Under the pieces are notes generated by a model, which saw nothing but the letters and a program-made list of their open reading frames with translations, did no database searches and was not told the origin of the DNA. A DNA stretch of 64,000 bases from Streptomyces sp. RKAG293 (GTDB taxonomy: Bacteria > Actinomycetota > Actinomycetes > Streptomycetales > Streptomycetaceae): contig NZ_JAJOZB010000001.1 in assembly GCF_023701745.1 (NCBI RefSeq), forward strand, positions 4,160,501 to 4,224,500. The letters are read 5' to 3'. Positions 28,243-37,454 of this stretch are shown here, piece after piece. The position numbers and the translations under genes are program-made. Every line of letters starts with the position of its first letter. Within the stretch, counting starts at the first letter, position 1.

Positions 28243-30636
28243 ATGACGGATCGCACGGACACCCAGGTCGTTGCCCGCAACGCCGGACTGACCAGTAGTG
28301 AGGTCGCCGAGCGGGTGGCCCGGGGCGAGGTGAACGACGTTCCGGTGCGGTCGTCGCGCTCCACCACCGAGATCGTCAAGGCCAACGTCTTCACCCGGTT
28401 CAACGCCATCATCGGCGTGCTCTTCCTCGTCATCCTCGTCGTCGGCCCGATCCAGGACGGCCTCTTCGGCTTCGTCATCGTCGCCAACACGGCGATCGGC
28501 ATCATCCAGGAGATGCGCGCCAAGAAGACCCTCGACAGCCTCGCCGTCATCGGCGAGGCCAAGCCCGCCGTGCGCCGCGACGGCACGGCCGTCGAGATCC
28601 ACACCTCCGCGATCGTGCTGGGCGACCTCATCGAGCTGGGCCCGGGCGACAAGGCCGTCGTCGACGGCGAGGTCGTCGAGGCCGAAGGGCTGGAGATCGA
28701 CGAATCGCTGCTCACCGGTGAGGCCGACCCGGTGCTGAAGAAGCCCGGCGACCCCGTCATGTCGGGCAGCTTCGTCGTCGCGGGCGGCGGCGCGTTCACC
28801 GCCACCAAGGTCGGCCGCGGGGCCTACGCCGCGCAGCTGGCCGAGGAGGCGTCCCGCTTCACCCTCGTCAACTCCGAACTGCGCAACGGCATCAGCCAGA
28901 TCCTCAAGTACGTGACGTGGATGATGGTGCCGACCGCGATCGGCCTGATCATCAGCCAGCTCGTGCTCCAGGACCACGACTGGCGCGAGGCGGTGCGCCG
29001 TACGGTCGCCGGCATCGTCCCCATGGTCCCCGAGGGTCTGGTGCTGCTCACCTCCGTCGCCTTCGCGATCGGCGTCATCCGGCTCGGCCGCAAGCAGTGC
29101 CTGGTGCAGGAACTCCCCGCCATCGAGGGCCTGGCACGGGTCGACGTCGTCTGCCTCGACAAGACCGGCACCCTCACCGAGGGCGGGATGGACGTCACCG
29201 GGCTGCGGCTGCTCGACGGCGCCACGGAGCCGTACATCCAGCAGGTGCTCGGCGCCCTCGGCGGCTCCGATCCGCGGCCCAACGCCAGCCTCCAGGCGAT
29301 CGTCGCCGCGTACCCCGCGACGGTGACGGACGGGGCCGGCGCCGACGGCTGGCGCTGCACCGAAGCCCTGCCGTTTTCCTCCGCGCGCAAGTACAGCGGC
29401 GCCGCCTTCAACGAGCCCGACGGCGACAGCAGCAGCTGGCTGCTCGGCGCACCCGACGTCCTGCTGCCCACCGGCCACACCGCACTCGCCGACATCGACG
29501 AACTCAACAACCAGGGCCTGCGGGTGCTGCTGCTCGCGCGCACCGAGCGCCGGCTCGACGATCCGGGCGTCGCCTCGGACGTCGTCCCGCAGGCGCTGGT
29601 CATCCTGGAACAGCGGCTGCGCCCCGACGCCGCCGACACCCTGCGGTACTTCGAGGAGCAGGGCGTGCACGCCAAGGTCATCTCCGGCGACAACGCGATC
29701 TCGGTCGGCGCGGTCGCCGGCAAGCTCGGGCTGCCCGGCGCGGAGCACCCGGTCGACGCCCGTCAACTGCCCACCGACCGGGACGCGATGGCGGACGTGC
29801 TGGAGAACGGCGCGGTCTTCGGCCGGGTCACCCCGCAGCAGAAGCGCGACATGGTCGCCGCGCTCCAGTCCCGGGGCCACAACGTCGCGATGACCGGCGA
29901 CGGCGTCAATGACGTACTCGCCCTGAAGGACGCCGACATCGGCGTCTCCATGGGCTCGGGATCCGAGGCGACCCGGGCCGTCGCGCAGATCGTGCTGCTC
30001 AACAACAGCTTCGCCACGCTGCCGTCGGTGGTCGCGGAGGGCCGCCGCGTCATCGGGAACATCACGCGGGTGGCGACGCTCTTCCTCACCAAGACCGTCT
30101 ATTCGGTGCTGCTGGCGCTGCTGGTGGTCTTCTGGCAGGTGCCGTATCCGTTCCTGCCCCGCCATCTGACGCTGCTGTCCACGCTGACCATCGGTGTCCC
30201 GGCGTTCTTCCTCGCGCTCGCCCCCAACAAGGAGCGGGCCAAGCCGCACTTCGTCCGGCGGGTGATGCGTTACTCGGCGCCCGCGGGCGTCATCTGCGGG
30301 GTGGCGACGTTCGGCGAGTACCTGCTGGCCCGCCACCACTACACCGGTGACGGGGCGCTGGACGCCGAGACCAGCAACGCGACCCTCACCCTGTTCCTGA
30401 TCTCCATGTGGGTGCTGGCCATCGTCGCCCGCCCCTACACGCTGTGGCGGGTCTGCCTGGTGCTGGCGATGGGCGCGGGCTTCCTGATCGTGCTGGTCAC
30501 GCCCTGGCTGCAGACGTTCTTCGCGCTCAAGCTGGTGGGTACGGAGGGTCCGTGGGTGGCGGTGGGGGTCGCTGTCGCGGCCGGGCTCGTTCTGGAACTG
30601 GTCTGGCGAACGCTCCGCGTCCGCGACAGCGACTGA
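28243..30636 (+). CDS. cation-transporting P-type ATPase (CtpE-like)
   Basis: 797 aa, the same length as mycobacterial CtpE, a calcium uptake pump. Key parts in order: actuator-domain LTGEADPVLKK, membrane motif GIVPMVPEGL (PEGL, typical of P2-type pumps rather than the CPC of heavy-metal pumps), phosphorylation site DKTGTLTEG, hinge TGDGVNDVLALKDADIG, and six further C-terminal helices. The putative substrate is Ca2+ by family analogy only. Confidence 0.88.
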   Translation: MTDRTDTQVVARNAGLTSSEVAERVARGEVNDVPVRSSRSTTEIVKANVFTRFNAIIGVLFLVILVVGPIQDGLFGFVIVANTAIGIIQEMRAKKTLDSLAVIGEAKPAVRRDGTAVEIHTSAIVLGDLIELGPGDKAVVDGEVVEAEGLEIDESLLTGEADPVLKKPGDPVMSGSFVVAGGGAFTATKVGRGAYAAQLAEEASRFTLVNSELRNGISQILKYVTWMMVPTAIGLIISQLVLQDHDWREAVRRTVAGIVPMVPEGLVLLTSVAFAIGVIRLGRKQCLVQELPAIEGLARVDVVCLDKTGTLTEGGMDVTGLRLLDGATEPYIQQVLGALGGSDPRPNASLQAIVAAYPATVTDGAGADGWRCTEALPFSSARKYSGAAFNEPDGDSSSWLLGAPDVLLPTGHTALADIDELNNQGLRVLLLARTERRLDDPGVASDVVPQALVILEQRLRPDAADTLRYFEEQGVHAKVISGDNAISVGAVAGKLGLPGAEHPVDARQLPTDRDAMADVLENGAVFGRVTPQQKRDMVAALQSRGHNVAMTGDGVNDVLALKDADIGVSMGSGSEATRAVAQIVLLNNSFATLPSVVAEGRRVIGNITRVATLFLTKTVYSVLLALLVVFWQVPYPFLPRHLTLLSTLTIGVPAFFLALAPNKERAKPHFVRRVMRYSAPAGVICGVATFGEYLLARHHYTGDGALDAETSNATLTLFLISMWVLAIVARPYTLWRVCLVLAMGAGFLIVLVTPWLQTFFALKLVGTEGPWVAVGVAVAAGLVLELVWRTLRVRDSD

Positions 30637-30675
30637 CGACCCACCGGGATACCGGGGACACCCGGGATACGGCGG

Positions 30676-31515
30676 TTACTTCACGAACTCGGCGGCGTTC
30701 TCCGCGGCCCACACCGCGAAGCTGCGCGCCGGGTGGCCGGTGAGCTCCTCGACGGCGGTGGTGAGGTCGACGGGCTTGCCGTCGGTGGAGCGCCAGTACG
30801 CGAGCAGCCCGTCGGCGTAGGCGGCGGGCACGTACTCCGCCATCTCCGCCTTCCAGGCCTCGGGGGTGACGGCGTCGAACGTGAAGGGCCGGCCGGTGGC
30901 GCGGGCGAGCTGGTCGATCTGCTCGCCGAAGGTGATGGACGCGGCGCCGGTCAGGGTGTACGCCCCGCCGCGCAGCGCCGGGTCCTTCAGGACGGCGACC
31001 GCGGCTTCGGCGATGTCCGACTCGTGGACGGCGTCGTTGTGCGCGCCGGGGTACGGCAGGCTGACGGCGCCGGTGGTCCTGAGCGGCCAGGACCAGTAGA
31101 GCGTGTTGGTCGCGAAGGCGCCGGGCCGCAGGAACGTGTACGGCAGGGCGGAGGACGCGAGGGCCTCCTCGACCTCCAGGTGCTGCCGGGCGATGGCGTC
31201 GTTCCTCGCGTCGGGACCGAGCACGGAGGACGAGGAGAGCAGCACCACGTGCTGCACCCCGGCGTCGTTGGCGATCTTGATGAACTCCTCGATGTGCGAG
31301 GAGTTGGCGTACAGGAAGACGGAGTCGACGCCGGCCAGGGCGTCGGGGAACGTATGTGGCTCCGCGAGGCTCAGCTTCACGTCGGGTACGCCGTCCGGCA
31401 GGACGAGCTCGTCGGGATCGCTGGACGCGGCGCGGATCTTGAAGCCCTGTTCGTGCAGCAGGCCGATGAGCGTGGTGCCGATGCGGCCGCGGCTTCCGGT
31501 GACGAGGATGGTCAT
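30676..31515 (-). CDS. NAD(P)-binding NmrA/QOR2-type oxidoreductase
   Basis: 279 aa, Rossmann fold with ILVTGSRGRIGTTLI at the N-terminus and no classical SDR Tyr-x3-Lys, as in atypical SDRs of the NmrA/quinone-reductase-2 type. Follows the MFS gene on the same strand by 83 bp, opposite a MarR gene; the set resembles a drug- or quinone-response module. Confidence 0.8.
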   Translation of the reverse strand: MTILVTGSRGRIGTTLIGLLHEQGFKIRAASSDPDELVLPDGVPDVKLSLAEPHTFPDALAGVDSVFLYANSSHIEEFIKIANDAGVQHVVLLSSSSVLGPDARNDAIARQHLEVEEALASSALPYTFLRPGAFATNTLYWSWPLRTTGAVSLPYPGAHNDAVHESDIAEAAVAVLKDPALRGGAYTLTGAASITFGEQIDQLARATGRPFTFDAVTPEAWKAEMAEYVPAAYADGLLAYWRSTDGKPVDLTTAVEELTGHPARSFAVWAAENAAEFVK

Positions 31516-31598
31516 GTCGTGGTCCTTCCGGGTCCGGGCGCCCGGTGCGGGCGCCCCTTGGGGGATGTCGGGTGGTGCGGTGCTGCGGTGATGCGGCG

Positions 31599-33029
31599 TC
31601 AGTGGTGGTCGTCGGGCTGGGCGTTGCGCGGCATGAGCCACACGAGGCCGGTGCTGAGGAGCGCGACGCAGGCGACGACGATCAGGCTGTAGGTCATGGC
31701 GTGGGCCTCGTCGTCGGAGGCGAGGGTCTTGAAGTAGACCGTGGTGACGACGGCGGCGCCGATGGCGTTGGCGAGCTGCTGGACGGCGCTGAGGGAGCCG
31801 CTGGCGCTGCCGGCTTCCTTGGGGTCGATGTCACCGATGGTGACGTCGTAGATGGTGCCGAAGCAGGTGCCCATGCCGAGACCGATGATCAGGATCGGGG
31901 TGAGCAGCGACCAGGTGCCGAGGTCGGTGCCGTAGGTGTGGACGAGGGCGAGCAGCCAGCCGGTGCCGATCAGGGTGATCAGCAGGCCGATGAGGACGAG
32001 ATTGCGTCCGAGCTTGCCGACGAGCTGGTAGCAGGCGATGGAGGCGACGACGATGCCGGCGGCGACGGGGGCGAGGCCGAGCGCGGCGCGCATCGGGGAG
32101 TAGCCCAGACCGTTCTGCAGGAAGAGCGAGAGGACGAACAGCAGGCCGGCGTTGGCGGCGAAGAACACGATGCCGAGGATGAGGCCGGAGGTGAAGCCGC
32201 GGTTCTTGAGCAGCGACGGCTGGATGAGCGGGCTGGCGGCGGTGCGCTGGCGGTGGCAGAACAGGCCGAAGAAGACGAGGCCGGCGGCGAGCGAGGCGAA
32301 CGGGACGAGGGTCCAGCCGTTGGAGGAGCCCTCGATCAGGCCGTAGAGCAGCCCGAGCATGGTGCCGGCGAGCAGGCCGGAGCCGATGCCGTCGACGGCG
32401 GTGGTGGAGTCGCCGGTGTCCTTCGGGAGGAGCTTGACGGCGGCGACGATCGCGAAGCCGCCGAGGAGGATGTTGATGAGGAACATGGAGCGCCAGCCGG
32501 CGCCGAACAGGTCGGCGTCGATGAGGAAGCCGGCGAGGATCGGGCCGCCGACGGCGGAGATGCCGAGGGTCGGGCCGAAGGCGCTGAACGCCTTGCCGAT
32601 CTGGTCACGCGGGAAGACGGCACCGAGGATGCCGAAGCCCTGCGGGATCAGCAGGGCGCCGAAGGCACCCTGGACGAGGCGGGCGACGATGATCGAGGCG
32701 GGGCTGAAGGACAGCCCGCAGGCGATGGAGGCGACGGTGAAGCCGGTGAGGCCGATGAGGAAGACGCGGCGGCGGCCGAACTTGTCGCCGAGGCGGCCGC
32801 CGACGACGAGGAGCACACCGAGCGCGAGGGCGTAGGCGGCGCCGAGCCACTGGATGAGGGCGGCGCCCCCGTTCAGGTCCTTGCTGATGGTGGGTGCGGC
32901 GATGTTGGTGATCGTCGCGTCCAGGAGGTCCAGGACGTCGGCGATGAGGATGACGGCGAGGATGGCCCACCGCCGGTTGGGGGAGACGGCCTCGGCGGCC
33001 GTGGCAGGGGAAAGCGTGAGTGTGGACAT
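31599..33029 (-). CDS. MFS transporter, DHA2 (14-helix drug:H+ antiporter) type
   Basis: 476 aa, about 14 membrane segments. N-terminal motif DLLDATITNIAAPTIS, motif A GGRLGDKFGRRR, and motif C-like GPTLGISAVGGPILAG identify the QacA/EmrB branch. Divergent from a MarR regulator with a 120 bp shared promoter region. Confidence 0.9.
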   Translation of the reverse strand: MSTLTLSPATAAEAVSPNRRWAILAVILIADVLDLLDATITNIAAPTISKDLNGGAALIQWLGAAYALALGVLLVVGGRLGDKFGRRRVFLIGLTGFTVASIACGLSFSPASIIVARLVQGAFGALLIPQGFGILGAVFPRDQIGKAFSAFGPTLGISAVGGPILAGFLIDADLFGAGWRSMFLINILLGGFAIVAAVKLLPKDTGDSTTAVDGIGSGLLAGTMLGLLYGLIEGSSNGWTLVPFASLAAGLVFFGLFCHRQRTAASPLIQPSLLKNRGFTSGLILGIVFFAANAGLLFVLSLFLQNGLGYSPMRAALGLAPVAAGIVVASIACYQLVGKLGRNLVLIGLLITLIGTGWLLALVHTYGTDLGTWSLLTPILIIGLGMGTCFGTIYDVTIGDIDPKEAGSASGSLSAVQQLANAIGAAVVTTVYFKTLASDDEAHAMTYSLIVVACVALLSTGLVWLMPRNAQPDDHH

Positions 33030-33074
33030 GAGAGCTGGTCTTTCGGAGAGAAGGGCGCGGCCTGAGCCGCGTAG

Positions 33075-33118
33075 GATGCAACCGCGGCGATCAGATTGCG
33101 CCGCGCAGATGTTGCGTC
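33075..33118. promoter_or_regulatory. inverted GATGCAAC / GTTGCGTC sites in MarR-MFS intergenic region
   Basis: Half-sites 33075-33082 and 33111-33118 match inversely at 7 of 8 positions and sit in the divergent promoter, with a further ATTGCG between them. Candidate MarR binding sites. Confidence 0.4.
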
Positions 33119-33149
33119 ACACACATAAATTTGGAGCAAGAAGGACCCG

Positions 33150-33614
33150 ATGTCAAGCCGAAAAGAATTGCTCGCCCGGATCGCCGACGAGAGCCAGCGC
33201 CACTACGCCGCCTGGACGGTCTTCAACCAGGCCATGGCCGACCACCTCGGCCTGCACCCCACCGACCTTCAGTGCCTGGGTCTGCTCGGCATGGAGCCGG
33301 AGCCGCTGAGCACCGGGCGGATCGCCCAACTGACCGGCCTGACGGCCGGCTCCGCGACCCGGCTCGTCGACCGCCTGGAGAAGGCCGGCCTGGTCGTCAG
33401 GACCGCCGACCCCGGCGACCGCAGGCGCGCGCTCGTCGCCCTCGCGCCCGAGGCGCTCACCAGGGTCGGGGAAGCCTGGGACGAGCCCGGCGAGGCCTTC
33501 ACCGAGATCCTCGACGGGTACAGCGACCGCGAGCTCGACGTCATCGCCGACTTCCTGGGCCGCGCCACCGAAGTGGGGCGGACCCAGGCGGCCAGACTCA
33601 GCTCAGGCCACTAG
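33150..33614 (+). CDS. MarR-family transcriptional regulator
   Basis: 154 aa. Winged-helix elements LGLHPTDLQCLGLLG, STGRIAQLTGLTAGSATRLVDRLEKAGLV, and wing TADPGDRRRALVAL. Likely represses the divergent MFS and NmrA-type genes. Its TAG stop (33612-33614) is the first part of a repeat end inserted at the 3' boundary. Confidence 0.9.
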   Translation: MSSRKELLARIADESQRHYAAWTVFNQAMADHLGLHPTDLQCLGLLGMEPEPLSTGRIAQLTGLTAGSATRLVDRLEKAGLVVRTADPGDRRRALVALAPEALTRVGEAWDEPGEAFTEILDGYSDRELDVIADFLGRATEVGRTQAARLSSGH

Positions 33615-33636
33615 AGATCCAGACGACAGGCCCTAG
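33611..33636. mobile_element. solo MITE end that supplies stops for two convergent genes
   Basis: CTAG, then an 18 bp match to the right-hand end of the element at 21975-22140, then CTAG. The left TAG ends the MarR gene; the right CTAG gives TAG on the minus strand for the sacsin-like gene. Interpreted as a deletion remnant of the same MITE family. Confidence 0.65.
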
Positions 33637-36600
33637 TCGAACCAGCGGGCGCGGGCCAGTTCCTCGGTGCGGGACGAGTCCTCCAGCAGCGCCGCGAGCT
33701 CGAAGCGGCGCTGCCACTGCCCCGCGGCCCACGCCAGCCCGGCCGCGACACCCTCGACGGTCGCGGCGTGCAGGACGCCGTCGACGTAGCGCCAGTCCAG
33801 CTCCGTGCCGCCCGCCACCACGAGCTCCTCGTGCTCGACGTACGACCGGGGAGCCGTCGGCAGCAGCTCGTGCACGGCCGGCGGAACGTCGTGGGTCTCC
33901 CCCTCGGAGACCACCGGCGCGTCGTACGCCTCGCTCAGCCGGCGGACCTGGAACAGCTCCGCCAGGTCCCCCGCCCGGTACGGCGGCACCGGCAGCAGCG
34001 GCTGCCCGGCGGCCAGCGGCAGCAGGTCAGGGGCGTCCGCGACCAGCGCGTCAGCCGCGTCCACGACCCGCACCTCACCGTCGACGACGGCCCGCAGCTC
34101 GTCCGGCAGCGTCACCTGCTCCGGGTCGAGCGCGGCCAGCGCCGCGTACAGCCGCAGCAGCTGGGCGGAGGTCACCGGCCGGTCCGGGTCGGCCAGCCGC
34201 GCCAGCAGCTCGGCCCCGCCGCCCGGCTCGTCGAGCAGCGCCGACACCGTCGTCCGGACGCCCAGCGCGCGCAGCACCTGCTCGTCCACGTCGACATCGG
34301 CCTCGTCGTACAGCCCCGCCAGCAGCGGATCGCCCCCGGCGGCCCGCAGACCGACCGGGCGGCGGCCGTCCAGCACCGGGTGGTCGCGCAGCCACCACGC
34401 CGAGTACGCGCGGACCGACTCGGTCGTACCGTCCGGCAGCAGCACCCGCACGGGCGCGGTGATCGCGTCGCGCAGCGGCGGCCGGGACAGCATGGCCAGC
34501 GCCTGCGGCCACGCGTCGTCGTCCACCAGATCCAGATCCCGGACCGCGACGATCTCCGTGGCCACCGGCGGGACATCCGTCTCCGGCAGCCGGTCCAGCA
34601 CGTCCTCGCACCACACGTCGACGGCGTCCAGCAGACCGACGTCGTCCGGCTCGGCCCAGTCGCTCTCGCGCGGCTCCAGCTCGTCCGGATCCAGCACCAC
34701 GTCAGCCGCCCGCACCAGCGCGAACGTCGCCAGCACCCCCACGGCCGTCAGCGGCTGCTCGCCCCAGCGGTCCGCCAGCTCCTGGTCCACGGGGGCCAGT
34801 TCGCCCTCCCGCAGCACCTGCTCCAGCGCGCTGCCCGGCAGCACCAGCTCGCCCGCCGGGGCCAGCTCACCCTCGTCGTCGGGCAGCGCCAGCGCCCCGA
34901 GCCACGGCTCGTCACCCGGCGCGAGACCCGCCGCCTTCACCAGCCCGAGCACGACCTCCGCCAGCTCATCGGCGTCCAGGCCGTCCTCGTCCCAGATCTC
35001 CCCCGAATCCAGCGAACCGGCGACGGCCGCCCGCACCTGCGGGGTCGTCAGCACGGCGTTCGGCGTCGCGGACAGCGCGCCCAGCTTCTCCAGCAGCGGA
35101 TGCACCGCCTCGGGGTCGGCCACCTTCAGCCCCAGCCGGGCCAGCGGCGCGAGGTCCACCTCGCCGTCGGGCAGCGGCAGCAGCACCTGGCGCGGACCGA
35201 CGACCGTCCGGCCGTCCGCCAGCGGCACCGGCAGGCCCGTCAGCCGGTCCGGATCCGTCCCGGCCAGCGCGTCGTACAGCCGGCGCCACCAGACCGCCGG
35301 GCGCTCGGCGCCCGCCAGCCGGTCGATCGCGTCGGCCAGCGACAACCGCGCCACACCCAGCGCGCGCAGCTCCGGGCGGCGCTCGAGACCCGCCGGCAGC
35401 AGCGTCGGGAACACCTCGGCGAGCACACTGACGGCCTCCGCCTGCGCACCCTCCACGACCTCGGCGTCCACCGGCCGCAGCGCCTCGCCCTCGACCACCG
35501 GACCGCCGACCCCGCCGTCCCACCGGCCCTCCGCCACCTCGGGCGCGTCGCCGCTCTTCGGCACCGCCACCGCCCGCGGCAGGAACGCCGTACGGGGCAA
35601 GCCGGCCAGCACCTGCCGGCGCAGCTCCGCGTCCAGCTCCCCCTTGCCGAGCGGCCCCGGCACCAGGTCCACGATGCCCACACCGACCGGCTGCCAGTCG
35701 CGCAGCAGCCCCACATACGTCTCGGCCGCCCGCGCGACCAGGAAGTCCGTCAGCGGACCCGGCGCGGCGTGCCGCCGGCTCGGATCCATCGGGAACGACG
35801 CGATCAGCAGCGCCGGCAGCCCCAGCGGCTCGTCCGTCGGCGTCGGGGCGTGCACCACGCCCGCCGTACGCGGCCGGCCCGGCGAACCGTCCCCGTCCAC
35901 CGGCACCGCCCAGGTCACCGACCACACCGGCCGCAACCGTTCCTCCACCGGCCGGTCCGCCAGCAGCCCGGCCGCCAGCGGACCCGCCGCCGACGCCACC
36001 CGCCACCGGGTCGCGGCACCCGCCGCGCTGTCCTCCACGAGGACCGTTCCGTCATCCTGACGCTGCGTCAAAGTCCTTACGCCGTCCGGCGTGTCGACCA
36101 CGACCTCGGACAGTCCGGGCAGCGTCAGCAGCAGCGCGTCGTCGATCCCGGCCAGCAGCCGCTCCGCCAGATCCTCCGCGGCACCGTCCCGCAGCGGCAG
36201 CACCACGACCGTGTCGTACCCGTCCGGCGCCGAACCCTCCGCCGGGAACGGCAGCCGCAGCAGCGGCACATGCCCGTCCCGGCGCCGCAGCTCGTCCGCG
36301 AGCCCCGGCGTCTCCGCCGCCAGCGCCCTGGCCTCCGCCAGCGACCACCGCACACCCCCGGAGCGCCCGACCACCGCCGGCTCGTCACTCACCGCCAGCA
36401 CCGACGCGAACCCCACGCCGAACCGGCCGACGGTGGCCTCCGCGTCCTCCCGCTTCGCCGACGCCCGCAGCGTCGACAACGACTCCACACCCGCGGCGTC
36501 CAGCGGCGCCCCGGTGTTCGCCGCCGCCAGCACGGCGGGGCTGTCGCCCTCCGCCGCGTGCAGCGTCAGCCGCAGCCGGCCCCGCACCCCGGCCCGCACC

Positions 36601-36809
36601 GCGGCGTCCGCCGCGTTCTGCGCCAGCTCGACGACGAGCCGGTCCCGGTAGCCGCCGAGCGCCAGGTCCTCCTCGGCGTTGGCGTCCTCCCTGAACCGCG
36701 CCGCCGACGCCGCCCACGCGTCCAGCACACCGCGGCGCAGCCGCCCCGTCCCGAAACCATCCGCCGCCGCTGCCCCACCGGATTCCCGTACCGCCGCTGC
36801 GCCGCTCAC
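33633..36809 (-). CDS. sacsin/Hsp90-like GHKL ATPase-domain protein
   Basis: 1058 aa, acidic, soluble. The N-terminal ~250 residues carry a GHKL ATP-binding fold: ELAQNAADAAVR (the N box with the Mg-binding Asn), NTGAPLDAAGVESLSTLRAS and GRFGVGFASVLAV (G boxes), as in Hsp90 and the sacsin N-terminal domain. The remaining ~800 residues are leucine- and acid-rich without recognisable motifs. Often labelled Hsp90-like chaperone; activity unproven. Neighbour of a DUF3027 gene. Confidence 0.8.
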   Translation of the reverse strand: MSGAAAVRESGGAAAADGFGTGRLRRGVLDAWAASAARFREDANAEEDLALGGYRDRLVVELAQNAADAAVRAGVRGRLRLTLHAAEGDSPAVLAAANTGAPLDAAGVESLSTLRASAKREDAEATVGRFGVGFASVLAVSDEPAVVGRSGGVRWSLAEARALAAETPGLADELRRRDGHVPLLRLPFPAEGSAPDGYDTVVVLPLRDGAAEDLAERLLAGIDDALLLTLPGLSEVVVDTPDGVRTLTQRQDDGTVLVEDSAAGAATRWRVASAAGPLAAGLLADRPVEERLRPVWSVTWAVPVDGDGSPGRPRTAGVVHAPTPTDEPLGLPALLIASFPMDPSRRHAAPGPLTDFLVARAAETYVGLLRDWQPVGVGIVDLVPGPLGKGELDAELRRQVLAGLPRTAFLPRAVAVPKSGDAPEVAEGRWDGGVGGPVVEGEALRPVDAEVVEGAQAEAVSVLAEVFPTLLPAGLERRPELRALGVARLSLADAIDRLAGAERPAVWWRRLYDALAGTDPDRLTGLPVPLADGRTVVGPRQVLLPLPDGEVDLAPLARLGLKVADPEAVHPLLEKLGALSATPNAVLTTPQVRAAVAGSLDSGEIWDEDGLDADELAEVVLGLVKAAGLAPGDEPWLGALALPDDEGELAPAGELVLPGSALEQVLREGELAPVDQELADRWGEQPLTAVGVLATFALVRAADVVLDPDELEPRESDWAEPDDVGLLDAVDVWCEDVLDRLPETDVPPVATEIVAVRDLDLVDDDAWPQALAMLSRPPLRDAITAPVRVLLPDGTTESVRAYSAWWLRDHPVLDGRRPVGLRAAGGDPLLAGLYDEADVDVDEQVLRALGVRTTVSALLDEPGGGAELLARLADPDRPVTSAQLLRLYAALAALDPEQVTLPDELRAVVDGEVRVVDAADALVADAPDLLPLAAGQPLLPVPPYRAGDLAELFQVRRLSEAYDAPVVSEGETHDVPPAVHELLPTAPRSYVEHEELVVAGGTELDWRYVDGVLHAATVEGVAAGLAWAAGQWQRRFELAALLEDSSRTEELARARWFD

Positions 36810-36865
36810 GTCGGTGTCTCCCTCGCCTCGCGTAATCCCCTGCCTGGGGAAGGTATCGCTACATG

Positions 36866-37210
36866 CGCCTCCGGCGGGCCGGGCGGGTATGTCAGCGCCT
36901 GCCGATGGGGGTACGGGTACGCGAGCCCCCGCGACGCCGTCCCGCCCACGGCGGGCCGCACCGCCTCCGGCGGGTGTGCAGGTACATCAGCGCCTGCCGG
37001 CAGGTGGTGCGGGTAAGCGGGGCGCCCGCGACGCCGTTGCGCCTGCGGCGGGCTTTCCCCACCCACCCGCCCTCTGGCCTGCCGGCCGGGTCCAGACGGG
37101 CGGCGGGTGCCCGCGGGCCATTGCGCCAGCGGCAGCGGGGGTGCGGGTACGCGCGCCCCCGCGACACCGTCACGCCTGCGGCGGGCTATCCCCACCCGCC
37201 CGCCCTTTGC
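36866..37210. repeat. degenerate ~100 bp tandem repeats with GC hairpins (repeat A, locus 1)
   Basis: Two fuller copies starting near 36866 and 36960 and a partial third near 37125 share blocks such as CAGCGCCTGCCG, GGGGGTRCGGGTACGC, GCGACGCCGT and CGCCTGCGGCGGGCTTTCC. Each ends in the hairpin-forming core GCCTGCGGCGGGC followed by TTCCCCACC-like runs. Same core as at 44738 and 56723. The 36810-37454 gap has no supported gene. Confidence 0.7.
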
Positions 37211-37316
37211 CGGCAAGGATGCACGTGCGTCGGCATCCGGCTCGACCCCGGCCGGTCGATCCCCGCCGACCCGTGCTCCCGCCGGCCGGCTGTGACGCCA
37301 GGTGACCGGGGCCGCA

Positions 37317-37419
37317 GGGGTGGGGTTTCGAAATGCTGCCGAGCTATTTGTGAGCGGCTGGGGGCACCCCCGGCCGAAGGTTGGGGGATCGTAAATAGTC
37401 GATTTCGAAGCCCCGCCCC
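37317..37419. repeat. palindromic element B, copy 1
   Basis: Outer arms GGGGTGGGGTTTCGAAAT (37317-37334) and the matching inverted arm at 37402-37419, second stem CTATTT/AAATAG, unpaired GCTGCCGAG identical in all three copies. Its apex is replaced by a 30 bp repeat. It lies between two minus-strand genes. Confidence 0.85.
37359..37388. repeat. 30 bp repeat C nested in element B copy 1
   Basis: Identical over 30 bases, inverted, to 44812-44841. It can form either a GGGGG-CA-CCCCC hairpin or pair its central CCCCC with its terminal GGGGG. Confidence 0.8.
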
Positions 37420-37454
37420 GGAGGGCGCCGGCACCGAAACCACGAACCGACCCG

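Noticed and set aside
33768..37016. 1082-codon open frame on the + strand opposite the sacsin-like gene
   Set aside because: Arg/Gln/His-rich translation typical of the antisense strand of a GC-rich gene; no motif, no ribosome binding site; the minus-strand gene has clear GHKL motifs.
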